Positions 51,346 through 61,064 of a stretch of 64,000 bases of DNA are shown piece after piece. The stretch covers positions 1-64,000 of the forward strand of contig NZ_CAMTIG010000005.1 of the NCBI RefSeq assembly GCF_947072515.1, read 5' to 3'. Position 1 is the first letter of the stretch, and each line of letters opens with the position of its first letter. The notes beneath the pieces were generated by a model that saw only the letters and a list, made by a program, of their open reading frames with translations, searched no databases and was not told the origin of the DNA. The stretch is from an uncultured Clostridium sp. (GTDB taxonomy: Bacteria > Bacillota > Clostridia > Clostridiales > Clostridiaceae). A program made the position numbers and the translations under genes.

Positions 51346-53769
51346 TTATTCTATTTCTTCTAACTCTTCGCTAAAGTACTCTTCTTTTGATACAAGTACT
51401 TGTCTTGGCTTACTTCCATCTCTTCCTGATATTATTCCTCTTTCTTCCAATTCATCCATTATTCTAGAAGCTCTATTAAATCCAACTTTAAATTTTCTTT
51501 GGATGAATGAAGTTGAAGCTTGATTAAATTCAATAACTGTTTTTATAACATCACCTAAAAGTTCATCTACTTCCTCTCCATTAGAACTACTTTCTGCATT
51601 TTTAGTTTCTTTTTGAATATGTTCTAAAATATCCTCTTCATATTTTATATCAGAAATATCCTTCTTAACAAAGTTAACTAAGTTTTCTACTTCCTCTTCC
51701 GATATAAAACATCCTTGAACTCTAAGTGGCTTACTTTCTCCTACTGGATAATAAAGCATATCTCCTTTTCCTAGAAGTTTTTCTGCTCCACTACTATCTA
51801 GAATTGTTCTTGAATCAATTTGTGATGAAACTGCAAATGATATTCTAGATGGTATATTAGCTTTAATAACTCCAGTTATTACATCTACTGATGGTCTTTG
51901 TGTGGCTATTACAAGGTGCATTCCTGCCGCTCTAGCCATTTGCGCAAGTCTTCCTATATAATCTTCTACATCATTTGCACAAACCATCATAAGGTCTGCA
52001 AGTTCATCTACTATTATAACTATATAAGGAAGCTTTTCTTGTATGACCCCTTTATTAAATAATTGATTATAAGAATCTATATTTCTCGCACCTGAGTCTG
52101 CAAATAATTTATATCTTCTTGTCATTTCATTAACAGCCCAGTTTAATGCAGCTGCTGCTTTTTTAGGCTCAGTTACTACTGGTATTAAAAGATGTGGTAT
52201 TCCATTATACACACTTAACTCAACTACCTTCGGATCTACCATTAATAGTTTAACCTCATCTGGAGAATACTTATACAACAAACTAACTATTAATGTATTT
52301 ATACATACACTTTTTCCTGAACCTGTTGCTCCTGCTATAAGAGTATGAGGCATTTTACTTAAATCCCCTACCACACATTCTCCACCTATATCTTTACCTA
52401 ATGCTATAGCAAGTTTTTTATCTGTTTTAGTAAAATCTTCACTTTCTAATACTTCTCTTAAGAATACTGGAGTTTGTGTTTTATTTGGTACTTCTATTCC
52501 TATAGCTGACTTTCCTGGTATAGGCGCTTCTATTCTCACTCCTGATGCTGCTAATCCTAAAGCTATATCATCAGCTAAATTTACAATTTTACTTACCTTT
52601 ACTCCTGGACTTGGCTGAAGTTCAAATCGTGTTACTGAAGGTCCTTTAGTTACTTGATTCACTTCTGCTTCAACTCCAAAACTCATAAGAGTGCTTGTTA
52701 ATTTATTTGCACTTTTTATAAGATCTTGTCTATCACTACCATTCAATTCAGTATCTTTATTTATTTTTAACAAGTCTAATGATGGTCTTATATATTCTTT
52801 CTCATCTTTAGTTTTCTTATTTTCTAATAAACTATTTTCAATGGCATTATGAATTTCTTCTTTTTCATCTCCATTTACATCTTTTCCCTTGCTTTTCTCA
52901 ATCATAGGTTCATGAATTCTAGGTACAGCTTTTCTTTTTGGTTCAACAGCTTCTTTTTCTTTTGGTTTCTTTTGCTCTTCTTTTTTCTTTTCTTCAAATT
53001 CTTCATAATCATCTGGTTCTTCATTATGCAAACTAGAGTTTTGCATAAATTTTAATGTTTTTAATTTAGAATCATCAGTTTTAATTCTTTTGTTCTCTAC
53101 TTCACCTTCATTAACAACATCAATAAATCCATGTTCTTCTGCAAATTTATCTTCTCTTAATTTATTTAGTGATTTGCTTTTTTCTTTTACTTTTATACCT
53201 AAATCATAAAGTGTAATATCAAAAACTAAAATGCTTCCTATCAAAACAAATGCAAAATAAATTATGTATGAGCCTATTGCACCTAATAGCTTGTACATCG
53301 GATATGACACTATATATCCTAATATACCACCATTTATTGCTCCTTTATTTGTAGCTACTTCATTAAATCCACTAGTAAAAGTAACCTCTTTTAAATCATG
53401 TATATATATAGTTGAACTTATTAAAATAAATAATATTAAATATATTGTAATCCCAATAAAATTTTTATTTATTTTTATTCTTCCTTTTCCTCTTATATAT
53501 TCATATCCAAGGTATAAAATATATACAGGAATTGCATATCCACCTATACCTACTAAAAATTGAACTATACTTTGTGAAAATTTAGAAAGACTTCCTATTA
53601 AATTTGTATATATAGCCAATGATAATATTAAACCTATTGCTATAATTATAATTCCTTTTATATCCCCACTCTTATTAGAGGTATTTTTTACTTTTTCAGA
53701 ACTTTTTTTAGGACTTTTTTTAGTGTTTGTGCTTGTACGTCCCTTTGTATTCACTCTCTTTTTGCTCAC
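51346..53769 (-). CDS. DNA translocase FtsK/SpoIIIE
   Basis: An 807-residue DNA pump that moves chromosome through division or sporulation septa. A basic N-terminus precedes four membrane helices (about residues 38-195), then a Lys/Glu-rich linker (about 200-320). The motor has 'GATGSGKSVCIN' at about 480 and 'VDELADLMMV', and the C-terminal gamma winged helix has 'FNQASTSFIQRKFKVGFNRA' (about 735-790). The single large FtsK-like gene may serve both vegetative and sporulation roles. It sits between tepA and rimO. Confidence 0.95.
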   Translation of the reverse strand: MSKKRVNTKGRTSTNTKKSPKKSSEKVKNTSNKSGDIKGIIIIAIGLILSLAIYTNLIGSLSKFSQSIVQFLVGIGGYAIPVYILYLGYEYIRGKGRIKINKNFIGITIYLILFILISSTIYIHDLKEVTFTSGFNEVATNKGAINGGILGYIVSYPMYKLLGAIGSYIIYFAFVLIGSILVFDITLYDLGIKVKEKSKSLNKLREDKFAEEHGFIDVVNEGEVENKRIKTDDSKLKTLKFMQNSSLHNEEPDDYEEFEEKKKEEQKKPKEKEAVEPKRKAVPRIHEPMIEKSKGKDVNGDEKEEIHNAIENSLLENKKTKDEKEYIRPSLDLLKINKDTELNGSDRQDLIKSANKLTSTLMSFGVEAEVNQVTKGPSVTRFELQPSPGVKVSKIVNLADDIALGLAASGVRIEAPIPGKSAIGIEVPNKTQTPVFLREVLESEDFTKTDKKLAIALGKDIGGECVVGDLSKMPHTLIAGATGSGKSVCINTLIVSLLYKYSPDEVKLLMVDPKVVELSVYNGIPHLLIPVVTEPKKAAAALNWAVNEMTRRYKLFADSGARNIDSYNQLFNKGVIQEKLPYIVIIVDELADLMMVCANDVEDYIGRLAQMARAAGMHLVIATQRPSVDVITGVIKANIPSRISFAVSSQIDSRTILDSSGAEKLLGKGDMLYYPVGESKPLRVQGCFISEEEVENLVNFVKKDISDIKYEEDILEHIQKETKNAESSSNGEEVDELLGDVIKTVIEFNQASTSFIQRKFKVGFNRASRIMDELEERGIISGRDGSKPRQVLVSKEEYFSEELEEIE

Positions 53770-53835
53770 TTAATCACCCCACTATCATTAAATTCTACAA
53801 ATTATATAAAACTCCTTTTAAAAACAAGAATAAAA

Positions 53836-53858
53836 TCAGCCATATTCAATATAGCTGA
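53836..53858 (-). terminator. Terminator between tepA and ftsK
   Basis: TCAGC-ATATT pairs with AATAT-CTGA (minus strand GTCAGC...GGCTGA), followed by TTTTATTCTTG. Confidence 0.65.
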
Positions 53859-53866
53859 CCTTTAAG

Positions 53867-54571
53867 TTATTTTTCATCTATAAGGTTATTTAATTTCTCT
53901 ATAGCATCTTTTAATCCACCAACTCCATCTATAAGTCCACATTCAACAGCCTGTTCTCCAATTAAAATAGTCCCCATATCATTTAATAAATCACCTGTTT
54001 GTCTTAGCAATTCATCTAGTTTTTTAGGTTTTATTTTAGATGTTCTTACTATAAATCCATTTATTCTCTCTTGCATCCTTCTAAAATATTCAAATGTTTG
54101 AGATACACCTATTATAAATCCATTCATTCTTATAGGATGAACTATCATTGTTGCCGATGGCGTTATAAATGAATATGTTGAACATGTTGCTAAAGGTACC
54201 CCTATAGAGTGACCTCCACCTATAACTATTGAAACTGTTGGTTTAGATATAGAATTTATCATTTCCGCTATTCCAAGACCTGCTTCCACATCTCCACCTA
54301 CTGTATTTATTACAATTAAAACACCTTCAACATTTTCATTTTGTTCTATATCTATTATTTGTGGAATAATATGCTCATATTTCGTCGCCTTTGTTTGAGC
54401 TGGTGCAACTACATGCCCCTCTATTTGTCCTATTATAGATAAAATTCTTATCCTTTCATTTGGTTCTACTGCTCCAGTATTCCCAAGTTCTTTAATGGAT
54501 TCAATTTTTTCATTTTCTATTTTATCCTCTTCAATTATCTCTGAAGTTTTCGATTCTGTCTTTTTTTTCAT
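53867..54571 (-). CDS. tepA: ClpP-fold protease of the TepA/YmfB type
   Basis: A 234-residue ClpP-superfamily serine protease. The region 'VIGGGHSIGVPLATCSTYSF' carries the nucleophile Ser, and 'PSATMIVHPIRMNG' carries the His; the N-terminal 45 residues are charged and disordered. TepA (translocation-enhancing protein) was linked to export in B. subtilis. Its position beside ftsK and dapG matches Bacillus. A 12-bp stem at 54580-54608 covers its ribosome binding site. Confidence 0.88.
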   Translation of the reverse strand: MKKKTESKTSEIIEEDKIENEKIESIKELGNTGAVEPNERIRILSIIGQIEGHVVAPAQTKATKYEHIIPQIIDIEQNENVEGVLIVINTVGGDVEAGLGIAEMINSISKPTVSIVIGGGHSIGVPLATCSTYSFITPSATMIVHPIRMNGFIIGVSQTFEYFRRMQERINGFIVRTSKIKPKKLDELLRQTGDLLNDMGTILIGEQAVECGLIDGVGGLKDAIEKLNNLIDEK

Positions 54572-54579
54572 AAAAACAC

Positions 54580-54608
54580 CTCCCGTACAAATTTATTTTG
54601 CACGAGAG
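54580..54608 (-). promoter_or_regulatory. Hairpin sequestering the tepA ribosome binding site
   Basis: On the minus strand CTCTCGTGCAAA pairs with TTTGTACGGGAG (12 pairs including two G-U) around a 5-nt loop. The 3' arm contains the GGGAG of the tepA ribosome binding site. It may control translation or attenuate read-through from dapG. Confidence 0.5.
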
Positions 54609-54629
54609 TTATTTTTTTATTCATTTTTA

Positions 54630-55826
54630 TTATAGTTCAAATATTTTATGTAGAGCATTTATTGCTTTTTCTACATTTTTTGTATGAATAAGACACCAAA
54701 TAGTCATATGTGAATCTGCTGTTTGAAGAACTTCAATATTATTTTCAGTTAACCCTTGAACTATTTTAGCTATTACTCCAGGAATTCCTGTCATTCTACT
54801 TCCAACAATAGCAAGTTGACTACAGTTTTCTACTAATTCATATTTTAAATCTAATGTTTGTAATACTTTTTCTAATTTTTCTTTTCTATCTCCACCTATA
54901 GTGAAAACTTGTCTTTCTGGAAAAATATTTATTAAATCTAAACTTATATTATTAGCTGCTAAAAATCCCAATACATTTCTATAATTATTATTATTTTTAT
55001 TTTCCTCAAACTGAATTTTTACTTGTATTCTATTATTTTGATGAGTGATTCCTGTAATAATCTTAGGATGCTTAATATCCCCATTATTATTTATAAGTGT
55101 TCCTTCACACTCACTCATAGTATTTTTAATTAAAAGTGGAACATTCCCTTTCATTGCTACTTCTATTGCTCTTGGATGAATAACTTTTGCTCCATGATCT
55201 GCAAGTTGAAATACTTCGTTATAACTTATTACATTTATAAGGGAGGCATCTTCAACTATTCTAGGATCCGCCGTCATTATTCCATCTACATCAGTGTAAA
55301 TTTCTATTCTTTCAGCTTCTAATGCAACCCCTAATATTGCTCCACTAGTATCACTTCCACCTCTACCTAATGTCGTAAAGTAACCATCCTCTGTCATTCC
55401 TTGAAATCCTGTAACTACTGGAACTTTACCTTTTTCTAAAATTCTCTTAATTCTCGCTGTATCTACTTTTATATGTTCAGCTTCAGAAAATTCATTATTT
55501 GTCTGAATGCCAGCTTGACCACCTGTTAATGCCACTGCATCTATTCCTGCATTAAATAATTCATTACTCATGACAACTGAACTTATAAACTCACCACAAC
55601 ATGTTAAAAGATCTGTAGATTGCTTATTATATGTTTTAAATTTATCATCAAGTAAAGATAGTAATGTATCCGTAGCATAAGGCTCTCCTTTTCTTCCCAT
55701 AGCTGATACTACAACAACTGGTGCAAAACCATTTTCAATAGCCTTTTTTACTTTTTCTATTACTTTTTCTCTTCTATCTTTTGTTGATACAGAAGTTCCT
55801 CCAAACTTTTGAACTACTATTTTCAC
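54630..55826 (-). CDS. dapG: Aspartate kinase (DapG/LysC-type)
   Basis: A 398-residue aspartokinase phosphorylating aspartate for the lysine, diaminopimelate, threonine and methionine pathways. Signatures are 'VQKFGGTSVST', 'FQGMTEDGYFTTLGRGGSDT' and 'EIYTDVDGIMTADPR', with two C-terminal ACT domains (about 265-398). Its position next to a YlmC-type gene matches dapG of Bacillus. The start is GTG, with AGGAGG 7 nt before it. An overlapping out-of-frame ATG-TGA pair is closer to the ribosome binding site. No lysine riboswitch was recognised in the leader. Confidence 0.93.
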   Translation of the reverse strand: MKIVVQKFGGTSVSTKDRREKVIEKVKKAIENGFAPVVVVSAMGRKGEPYATDTLLSLLDDKFKTYNKQSTDLLTCCGEFISSVVMSNELFNAGIDAVALTGGQAGIQTNNEFSEAEHIKVDTARIKRILEKGKVPVVTGFQGMTEDGYFTTLGRGGSDTSGAILGVALEAERIEIYTDVDGIMTADPRIVEDASLINVISYNEVFQLADHGAKVIHPRAIEVAMKGNVPLLIKNTMSECEGTLINNNGDIKHPKIITGITHQNNRIQVKIQFEENKNNNNYRNVLGFLAANNISLDLINIFPERQVFTIGGDRKEKLEKVLQTLDLKYELVENCSQLAIVGSRMTGIPGVIAKIVQGLTENNIEVLQTADSHMTIWCLIHTKNVEKAINALHKIFEL

Positions 55827-55845
55827 ATTAATTCCTCCTTAAAAA

Positions 55846-56136
55846 TCATACCTTTGCTCTTCTTATACTTTTTTCATCCGCATCTAGTATTATTGTTTTT
55901 GCGCCAACTTTCTGTACACATGACCAATCAATTTCTAAAATTTCTCTTGAACCTCCAAAAAGATTAAACTTTGAAGATGTTGCATCTATTAAAAGATATT
56001 TTATCTTTCCCTCTTCATCAATAACTAAATCATTATTTTGAAGATAATCATATTTCTCGCCATCATTTATATTTATAAGCTCATACCTTTCTAATTCACT
56101 AAGATATTTTATATTTTTTTCTCCATGTATATACAT
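55846..56136 (-). CDS. YlmC/YmxH-family PRC-barrel sporulation protein
   Basis: A 96-residue protein with a PRC-barrel-like fold ('LSELERYELININDGEKYDY', 'IDEEGKIKYLLIDATS', 'LEIDWSCVQKVGAKTIILD'). The family (YlmC/YmxH) is found in endospore formers and is often sporulation-controlled, but has no defined activity. It lies 19 bp upstream of dapG on the same strand and is probably co-transcribed with it. GGGAGGT precedes the ATG. Confidence 0.85.
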   Translation of the reverse strand: MYIHGEKNIKYLSELERYELININDGEKYDYLQNNDLVIDEEGKIKYLLIDATSSKFNLFGGSREILEIDWSCVQKVGAKTIILDADEKSIRRAKV

Positions 56137-56248
56137 AAGATATACCTCCCTCTAATTAATAAATATTATATATATATTTATTAATTATTTCGGAAGTATA
56201 TTACAACTTATTATATATCATCTTCTATTTTTTTTCTATAAATAGACT

Positions 56249-57517
56249 TTAAAAATTCTTCTTAAATATAATTGAATTTAAGTCTTCAATATTTACTTTT
56301 TGACCAACATAAACAGTATTTACTGCTCCACTTCTAAAACACTCTTTAATAACAAAATTTACGTCTTCCATAGTGATCTCATCTATTTTTTCAAGAACTT
56401 CTTCTTCTGTTCTTATTTTCCCTCTAAATAATAATGATTTACCATTTGCAAACATTTTTGAACTTGTGCTTTCTTGCCCTAAAATAAATGTTCCTTTTAT
56501 TTTTTCTTTATTTATCTTCAATGCTTCTTCTGTTATTCCATTTTGAACAAAATTCTCTACCGCTTCATTTATAACTTCTAATGCTTTAGTTGCAGAATTT
56601 TTATTCAATCCTAAATATACATTCATTCCACCACATTCTTTATATGAGTCCATATAAGAGTAAATAGAATAACATAAGCCTAGTTCTTCACGAACCTTTT
56701 GGAATAGTATTGATGAAGCTCCTCCACCTAATATATTATTTACTAATACTAATGCATATGATTTAGGATGATTATATTTTAATCCTCTATATGATATGTT
56801 TATATGAAGTTGTTCTATTTCTTTTTCTATAAAACCTGTTCCACTAGAAACTTCTACTTCTTCATAAACATGATTATATTCTTTTTTATTTTTCCATGTT
56901 GAAAAATATTTTCTCACTAAACTTTCTATTTCTTCATAATCAACTTTTCCACAAATTGATATAACAGAATTTTTAGGTGCATATTTTTCTTCAATATATT
57001 CTATAATATCTTCTCTAGTAAAACTTCTTACTTTTTCTTCTGTTCCTAAAATTGGATATGATAATTCTGAATCTTTATATGATATAGTTGCATGTAAATC
57101 TTCTAAAACTTCTTCTGGTGAATCAGTACTCATGTTTATTTCTTCAACTACTACACCTTTTTCTTTCTCAATTTCATCTTTATCAAATTTAGAATTTAGA
57201 ATTATATCTGATAATACATCTAAGCCTTTTTCTATATGGCTTCCTAATACTTTGACAAAATAACAAGTAGACTCTTTTCCTGTAAAAGCATTTATTTGCC
57301 CACCAATATTTTCAATTTCACTAGTTATTTTATTAAATGTTCTAGTTTCTGTTCCTTTAAAAAACATATGTTCAATAAAATGTGATATTCCATTTAATCT
57401 AGGTTCTTCATTTCTTGACCCATTTTTTATCATTACTCCTACACTTACAGAATTCACGCCATCTATTTTTTCCATTACTATTTTTAGACCATTTTCTAAC
57501 TCTATAATTTTATGCAT
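56249..57517 (-). CDS. M16-family zinc peptidase (MlpA/YmxG-like)
   Basis: A 422-residue peptidase of the processing-peptidase/pitrilysin group. The inverted zinc motif H-F-I-E-H lies in 'GISHFIEHMFFKGT' at about residues 45-58, with the distal Glu near 'EKGVVVEEINM' (about 118-128). A second, inactive M16 domain completes the clam shell. It probably degrades short peptides. Its position after pnp matches ymxG/mlpA in Bacillus. It is separated from pnp by a terminator. Confidence 0.92.
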   Translation of the reverse strand: MHKIIELENGLKIVMEKIDGVNSVSVGVMIKNGSRNEEPRLNGISHFIEHMFFKGTETRTFNKITSEIENIGGQINAFTGKESTCYFVKVLGSHIEKGLDVLSDIILNSKFDKDEIEKEKGVVVEEINMSTDSPEEVLEDLHATISYKDSELSYPILGTEEKVRSFTREDIIEYIEEKYAPKNSVISICGKVDYEEIESLVRKYFSTWKNKKEYNHVYEEVEVSSGTGFIEKEIEQLHINISYRGLKYNHPKSYALVLVNNILGGGASSILFQKVREELGLCYSIYSYMDSYKECGGMNVYLGLNKNSATKALEVINEAVENFVQNGITEEALKINKEKIKGTFILGQESTSSKMFANGKSLLFRGKIRTEEEVLEKIDEITMEDVNFVIKECFRSGAVNTVYVGQKVNIEDLNSIIFKKNF

Positions 57518-57547
57518 AATTCTCTCCTTTTCTTTTTCTTTATGTAT

Positions 57548-57574
57548 AAAAAAAAGGCAAATAAATTGCCCTTT
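57548..57574 (-). terminator. Terminator of pnp
   Basis: On the minus strand AAAGGGCAA-TTTA-TTTGCCTTT is followed by a T-run, just past the pnp stop codon. Confidence 0.85.
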
Positions 57575-57583
57575 TCAAACTTG

Positions 57584-59683
57584 CTATTTAGTTTCTTCAA
57601 CATCTGGTAGTGCATCTTTTCTTGAAAGGTTCACTCTTCCTTGCCCATCAATTTCAGTTACTTTAACTAAAATCTCATCTCCTACAGAAACAACATCTTC
57701 AACTTTATTTACTCTTTCTTTTGCAAGCTTAGATATGTGTACTAACCCTTCTTTTCCAGGTAGTATTTCAACAAATGCTCCAAAAGTAGTTATCTTAGTA
57801 ACTTTTCCTAAGTAAACTTCTCCAACTTCTGCCTCTTTAGTTATTCCTTCAATTATCTTAATAGCTTCATTAACTCCATCATGATTAACTGATGATACAA
57901 ATACTGTTCCATCTTCTTCTATGTCGATTTTAACACCAGTATCTTCAATTATCTTATTAATTACTTTTCCTCCAGCTCCGATAACATCTCTTATCTTATC
58001 TGGATTTATTTTAATTATTGATGTCTTTGGTGCATAAGTTGAAACATCTTCTCTAGGTGCTTCTATACACTCATTTATTTTATCTAGAATTACCATTCTA
58101 GCTTTTCTTGCATTAATTATTGCTGTTTTAACTACATAATTACTTAATCCTTGTAGTTTTGTATCAACTTGAATTGAAGTTATTCCTTTTTCTGTACCTG
58201 CAACTTTAAAGTCCATGTCTCCAAAGAAATCTTCTATTCCTTGAATATCAGTTAATACTTCTTCTTCAGTTAAATCTTCTGAAGTTATAAGTCCCATAGC
58301 GATACCAGCAGCTGGTCTCTTTAATGGTACACCTGCATCTAATAATGCTAATGTAGATCCACAAACTGAAGCTTGTGAAGTTGATCCATTTGAACTTAAT
58401 ACTTCTGATACTAATCTAATTGAATATGGGAATTCATCCATTGAAGGGATTAAAGGTTCTAAAGCTCTTTCTGCTAAAGCTCCATGTCCTATTTCTCTTC
58501 TTCCTGGTCCTCTAAGTGGTCTTACTTCTCCTACGCTGTATGCTGGGAAGTTATAGTGATGCATATATCTTTTTGATTGTGCTTCAGCTATACCATCTAA
58601 AGTTTGAACTTCACTAACTGATCCTAATGTAGCAACAGTCATAACCTGAGTTAATCCTCTTGTAAATAATCCTGTTCCATGTGTTCTTGGTAATATACCA
58701 ACTTCACAAGCAAGAGGTCTTATTTGATCAAAAGTTCTTCCATCTGGTCTTCTCTTATCATCTAAAAGCATATGTCTTACGACTTTTTTCTGCATAGTAT
58801 AAAGAATTTCTTTTATGTCTCCTTCTTTACCTTCATGCTTTTCTGCAAATTCAGCATAAACTTTCTCATTTACAGCTGATATTGCTTCATTTCTCTTATC
58901 TTTATCTATTATATACATAGCTTCTTTAACCATATCGCTTGCAAAAGCTTTAACATCTTTTTCAACTTCTGGATCTACTGTATATAATTTTGGAGTTATT
59001 TTAGTTTTACCAAATTGAGCTTGAGCTTCTTTTTGGAATTTTATTATATCTTGACATGCATCAAATCCAAATTCAATAGCTTTAATCATCGTATCTTCAT
59101 CGATTTCATTTCCGCCTGCTTCTATCATCATTACTTTTTCTTCTGTTGCGCAAACAGTAAGATCTAAATCAGTAACTTTTCTTTCTTCTGATGTTGGATT
59201 TAATACAAACTTTCCATCTATAAGTCCTACTTGAACTCCTGCAACTGGAATTGTATAAGAAATACTTGATAATAATAATGACAGTGATGCAGCATTTATT
59301 GCTAAAATCTCTGGTAAATTATCATTTTCTACTGAAACTACTGTACAAACTACTTGAACATCATTTCTACATCCCTTTGGGAATAATGGTCTTATAGTTC
59401 TATCTACAGCTCTTCCATGAAGAATTGCTTGATCAGTAGGTCTCCCTTCTCTTTTTACAAATCCTCCTGGAATTTTACCAACAGAATATAATCTTTCTTC
59501 ATATTCAACACTTAGTGGAAAAAAGTCTATTCCTTGTCTTGGTTCTTCTGAGGCATTAACGTTTGTTAGTATAACAGTATCTCCATAGCTTATAAAAGTT
59601 GCAGCATTTGATAGCATACCAAAACCACCAAATTGAACCTTCATCTCTCTTCCAGCTATAACTGTTTTTAATTCATTCCTCAT
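57584..59683 (-). CDS. pnp: Polynucleotide phosphorylase
   Basis: A 699-residue 3'-5' phosphorolytic exoribonuclease. It has two RNase PH domains (about 1-210 and 300-545; '[20 protein letters not shown]'-type Ser-rich site in the second), a KH domain ('[17 protein letters not shown]', about 565) and an S1 domain ('[20 protein letters not shown]', about 630-690). The start is the ATG at 59683, with GGGAGG 6 nt upstream; 13 in-frame codons before it are leader. It follows rpsO, from which it is separated by a hairpin at 59738-59757. Confidence 0.97.
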   Translation of the reverse strand: MRNELKTVIAGREMKVQFGGFGMLSNAATFISYGDTVILTNVNASEEPRQGIDFFPLSVEYEERLYSVGKIPGGFVKREGRPTDQAILHGRAVDRTIRPLFPKGCRNDVQVVCTVVSVENDNLPEILAINAASLSLLLSSISYTIPVAGVQVGLIDGKFVLNPTSEERKVTDLDLTVCATEEKVMMIEAGGNEIDEDTMIKAIEFGFDACQDIIKFQKEAQAQFGKTKITPKLYTVDPEVEKDVKAFASDMVKEAMYIIDKDKRNEAISAVNEKVYAEFAEKHEGKEGDIKEILYTMQKKVVRHMLLDDKRRPDGRTFDQIRPLACEVGILPRTHGTGLFTRGLTQVMTVATLGSVSEVQTLDGIAEAQSKRYMHHYNFPAYSVGEVRPLRGPGRREIGHGALAERALEPLIPSMDEFPYSIRLVSEVLSSNGSTSQASVCGSTLALLDAGVPLKRPAAGIAMGLITSEDLTEEEVLTDIQGIEDFFGDMDFKVAGTEKGITSIQVDTKLQGLSNYVVKTAIINARKARMVILDKINECIEAPREDVSTYAPKTSIIKINPDKIRDVIGAGGKVINKIIEDTGVKIDIEEDGTVFVSSVNHDGVNEAIKIIEGITKEAEVGEVYLGKVTKITTFGAFVEILPGKEGLVHISKLAKERVNKVEDVVSVGDEILVKVTEIDGQGRVNLSRKDALPDVEETK

Positions 59684-59737
59684 AAAGGACCTCCCTTCGC
59701 CTTTAATTACAAATTTTGCCAATTTCTTTAAAATAAT

Positions 59738-59757
59738 AGAGCGGTTTTACCCGCTCT
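59738..59757 (-). terminator. Terminator or processing hairpin between rpsO and pnp
   Basis: AGAGCGG/CCGCTCT with a 6-nt loop, followed on the minus strand by ATTATTTT. It could also be an RNase III-type processing site in a read-through rpsO-pnp transcript. Confidence 0.7.
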
Positions 59758-59764
59758 AAGATAA

Positions 59765-60028
59765 TTATCTTCTTAAACCTAATTTTTTAACAACAGCTCT
59801 ATATCTTTCGATATCTTGCTTAGCAACATAGTTTAAAAGACCTCTTCTTTGTCCAACCATCATTAAAAGACCTCTTCTTGAGTGGTGATCTTTTTTGTGA
59901 ACTTTTAAGTGTCCTGTTAATTCATTAATTCTTTCAGTTAATAATGCTATTTGAACCTCAGCTGATCCTGTGTCCTTTTCATTTTTACCGAATTCGTTGA
60001 TTATTTCTAATTTTCTTGCCTTATCCAT
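59765..60028 (-). CDS. rpsO: 30S ribosomal protein S15
   Basis: An 87-residue protein with the S15 pattern: '[20 protein letters not shown]', '[20 protein letters not shown]' and '[20 protein letters not shown]'. It binds 16S rRNA helices 20-22 early in 30S assembly. The ATG at 60028 follows CGGAGGTG. The upstream leader and promoter are well defined and the leader can fold into a three-way junction, suggesting autoregulation by S15. Confidence 0.97.
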   Translation of the reverse strand: MDKARKLEIINEFGKNEKDTGSAEVQIALLTERINELTGHLKVHKKDHHSRRGLLMMVGQRRGLLNYVAKQDIERYRAVVKKLGLRR

Positions 60029-60105
60029 GTGTTCTACACCTCCGTATATTATCCCCTTAGCTCCAAGTAAAAAGATGGCACCTTTTAACATAGAACTAGG
60101 TTTAC
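60029..60105 (-). promoter_or_regulatory. Candidate S15 autoregulatory leader
   Basis: Stem P1 is GTTCTA (60096-60091) with TAGAAC (60036-60031). P2 is AAAAG (60086-60082) with CTTTT (60074-60070). P3 is CTTGGAGCTAAG (60067-60056). Together they give a three-way junction that includes the rpsO ribosome binding site region. Confidence 0.5.
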
Positions 60106-60111
60106 CGTCTA

Positions 60112-60140
60112 ATTATAACAAAAATAATTTTGTTTGTAAA
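60112..60140 (-). promoter_or_regulatory. rpsO promoter
   Basis: On the minus strand TTTACA (60140-60135), a 17-bp spacer and TATAAT (60117-60112). The predicted start is near 60105. Confidence 0.75.
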
Positions 60141-60146
60141 TATAAT

Positions 60147-61049
60147 TTATTTTTTCGAATAAAATCCTCTTTTTTCCGCTATTTCTTTATCTAGTTTTAA
60201 TCTTTCCATTAATTCCTCTAAAGAATTAAACTTCTTTTCTCCTCTAATTCTATCCAAAAATAATATTTTTAAACTTTCGCCATATATATCCTTGTTAAAA
60301 TCTAATATATTTGTCTCTATAGTTAGTTCTGTTCCATTTACAGTTGGATTATTTCCTATGTTTGTAATCCCTTTGAAAATTTCTCCATTATAAATTACAT
60401 TAGTATAATAGACACCTTTTTTCGGAATTACAAATTTAGAATCTGTTTCTAAGTTCGCAGTTGGAAACCCAATAGTTCTACCAAGTCTCTTTCCACCAAC
60501 CACTATTCCTTCTAAGTCATAAGGTCTCTTTAACATACAATTAGCTAATTGTATCTCTCCATCTATAAGTAAATTTCTAATGCGAGTACTACTTACAATC
60601 TCATCATCATACATAAAAGGTTCTATAACTTTAACTTTAAAACTATATTTTTCTCCAAGTTCTTTTAAAAGTTCTATATCGCCTTTATTTTTAAAACCAA
60701 ATCTGTAATTAAATCCAACAACTAATCCTAATACTTTATATTCATTTAATAACTTTTTTATAAAATCCTCTGGTGAGAGCTTCATTAAATCCTCATCAAA
60801 TGTTTCTAATACTACTTTATTAATTCCTAGTTCTTTTAAAACTTCTTTTTTTTCTCTATTTCCCATAAGATACTTAAAAGTACTCTTTTTTTGTATTACT
60901 TCTCTTGGATGATTTGAAAAAGTAAATACCATACTTTTAGAATTATCTTTTTTTGCTAAATCTTTAACACATTCTATTAATTCTAAGTGCCCTCTATGCA
61001 GTCCATCAAAACTCCCTAGCGCAATATAATATCCATCTCTTTTTTCCAT
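60147..61049 (-). CDS. ribF: Bifunctional riboflavin kinase/FAD synthetase
   Basis: A 300-residue enzyme. The N-terminal FMN adenylyltransferase domain has 'ALGSFDGLHRGHLELI' (G-x-F-D-G-x-H-x-G-H) and 'VSSTRIRNLL'; the C-terminal flavokinase domain has 'GKRLGRTIGFPTANL' and 'GITNIGNNPT'. It converts riboflavin to FMN and FAD. It lies 15 bp after truB in the infB-rbfA-nrnA-truB-ribF run. AGGTAG serves as a weak ribosome binding site. Confidence 0.96.
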   Translation of the reverse strand: MEKRDGYYIALGSFDGLHRGHLELIECVKDLAKKDNSKSMVFTFSNHPREVIQKKSTFKYLMGNREKKEVLKELGINKVVLETFDEDLMKLSPEDFIKKLLNEYKVLGLVVGFNYRFGFKNKGDIELLKELGEKYSFKVKVIEPFMYDDEIVSSTRIRNLLIDGEIQLANCMLKRPYDLEGIVVGGKRLGRTIGFPTANLETDSKFVIPKKGVYYTNVIYNGEIFKGITNIGNNPTVNGTELTIETNILDFNKDIYGESLKILFLDRIRGEKKFNSLEELMERLKLDKEIAEKRGFYSKK

Positions 61050-61064
61050 TTGACTACCTAAAGT

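Noticed and set aside
52849..53055. 68-codon Phe-rich plus-strand ORF
   Set aside because: Antisense translation of the Lys/Glu-rich FtsK linker; low complexity only.
55827..55845. Possible lysine riboswitch before dapG
   Set aside because: Only 19 bp separate dapG from the upstream gene, so there is no room for an L box.
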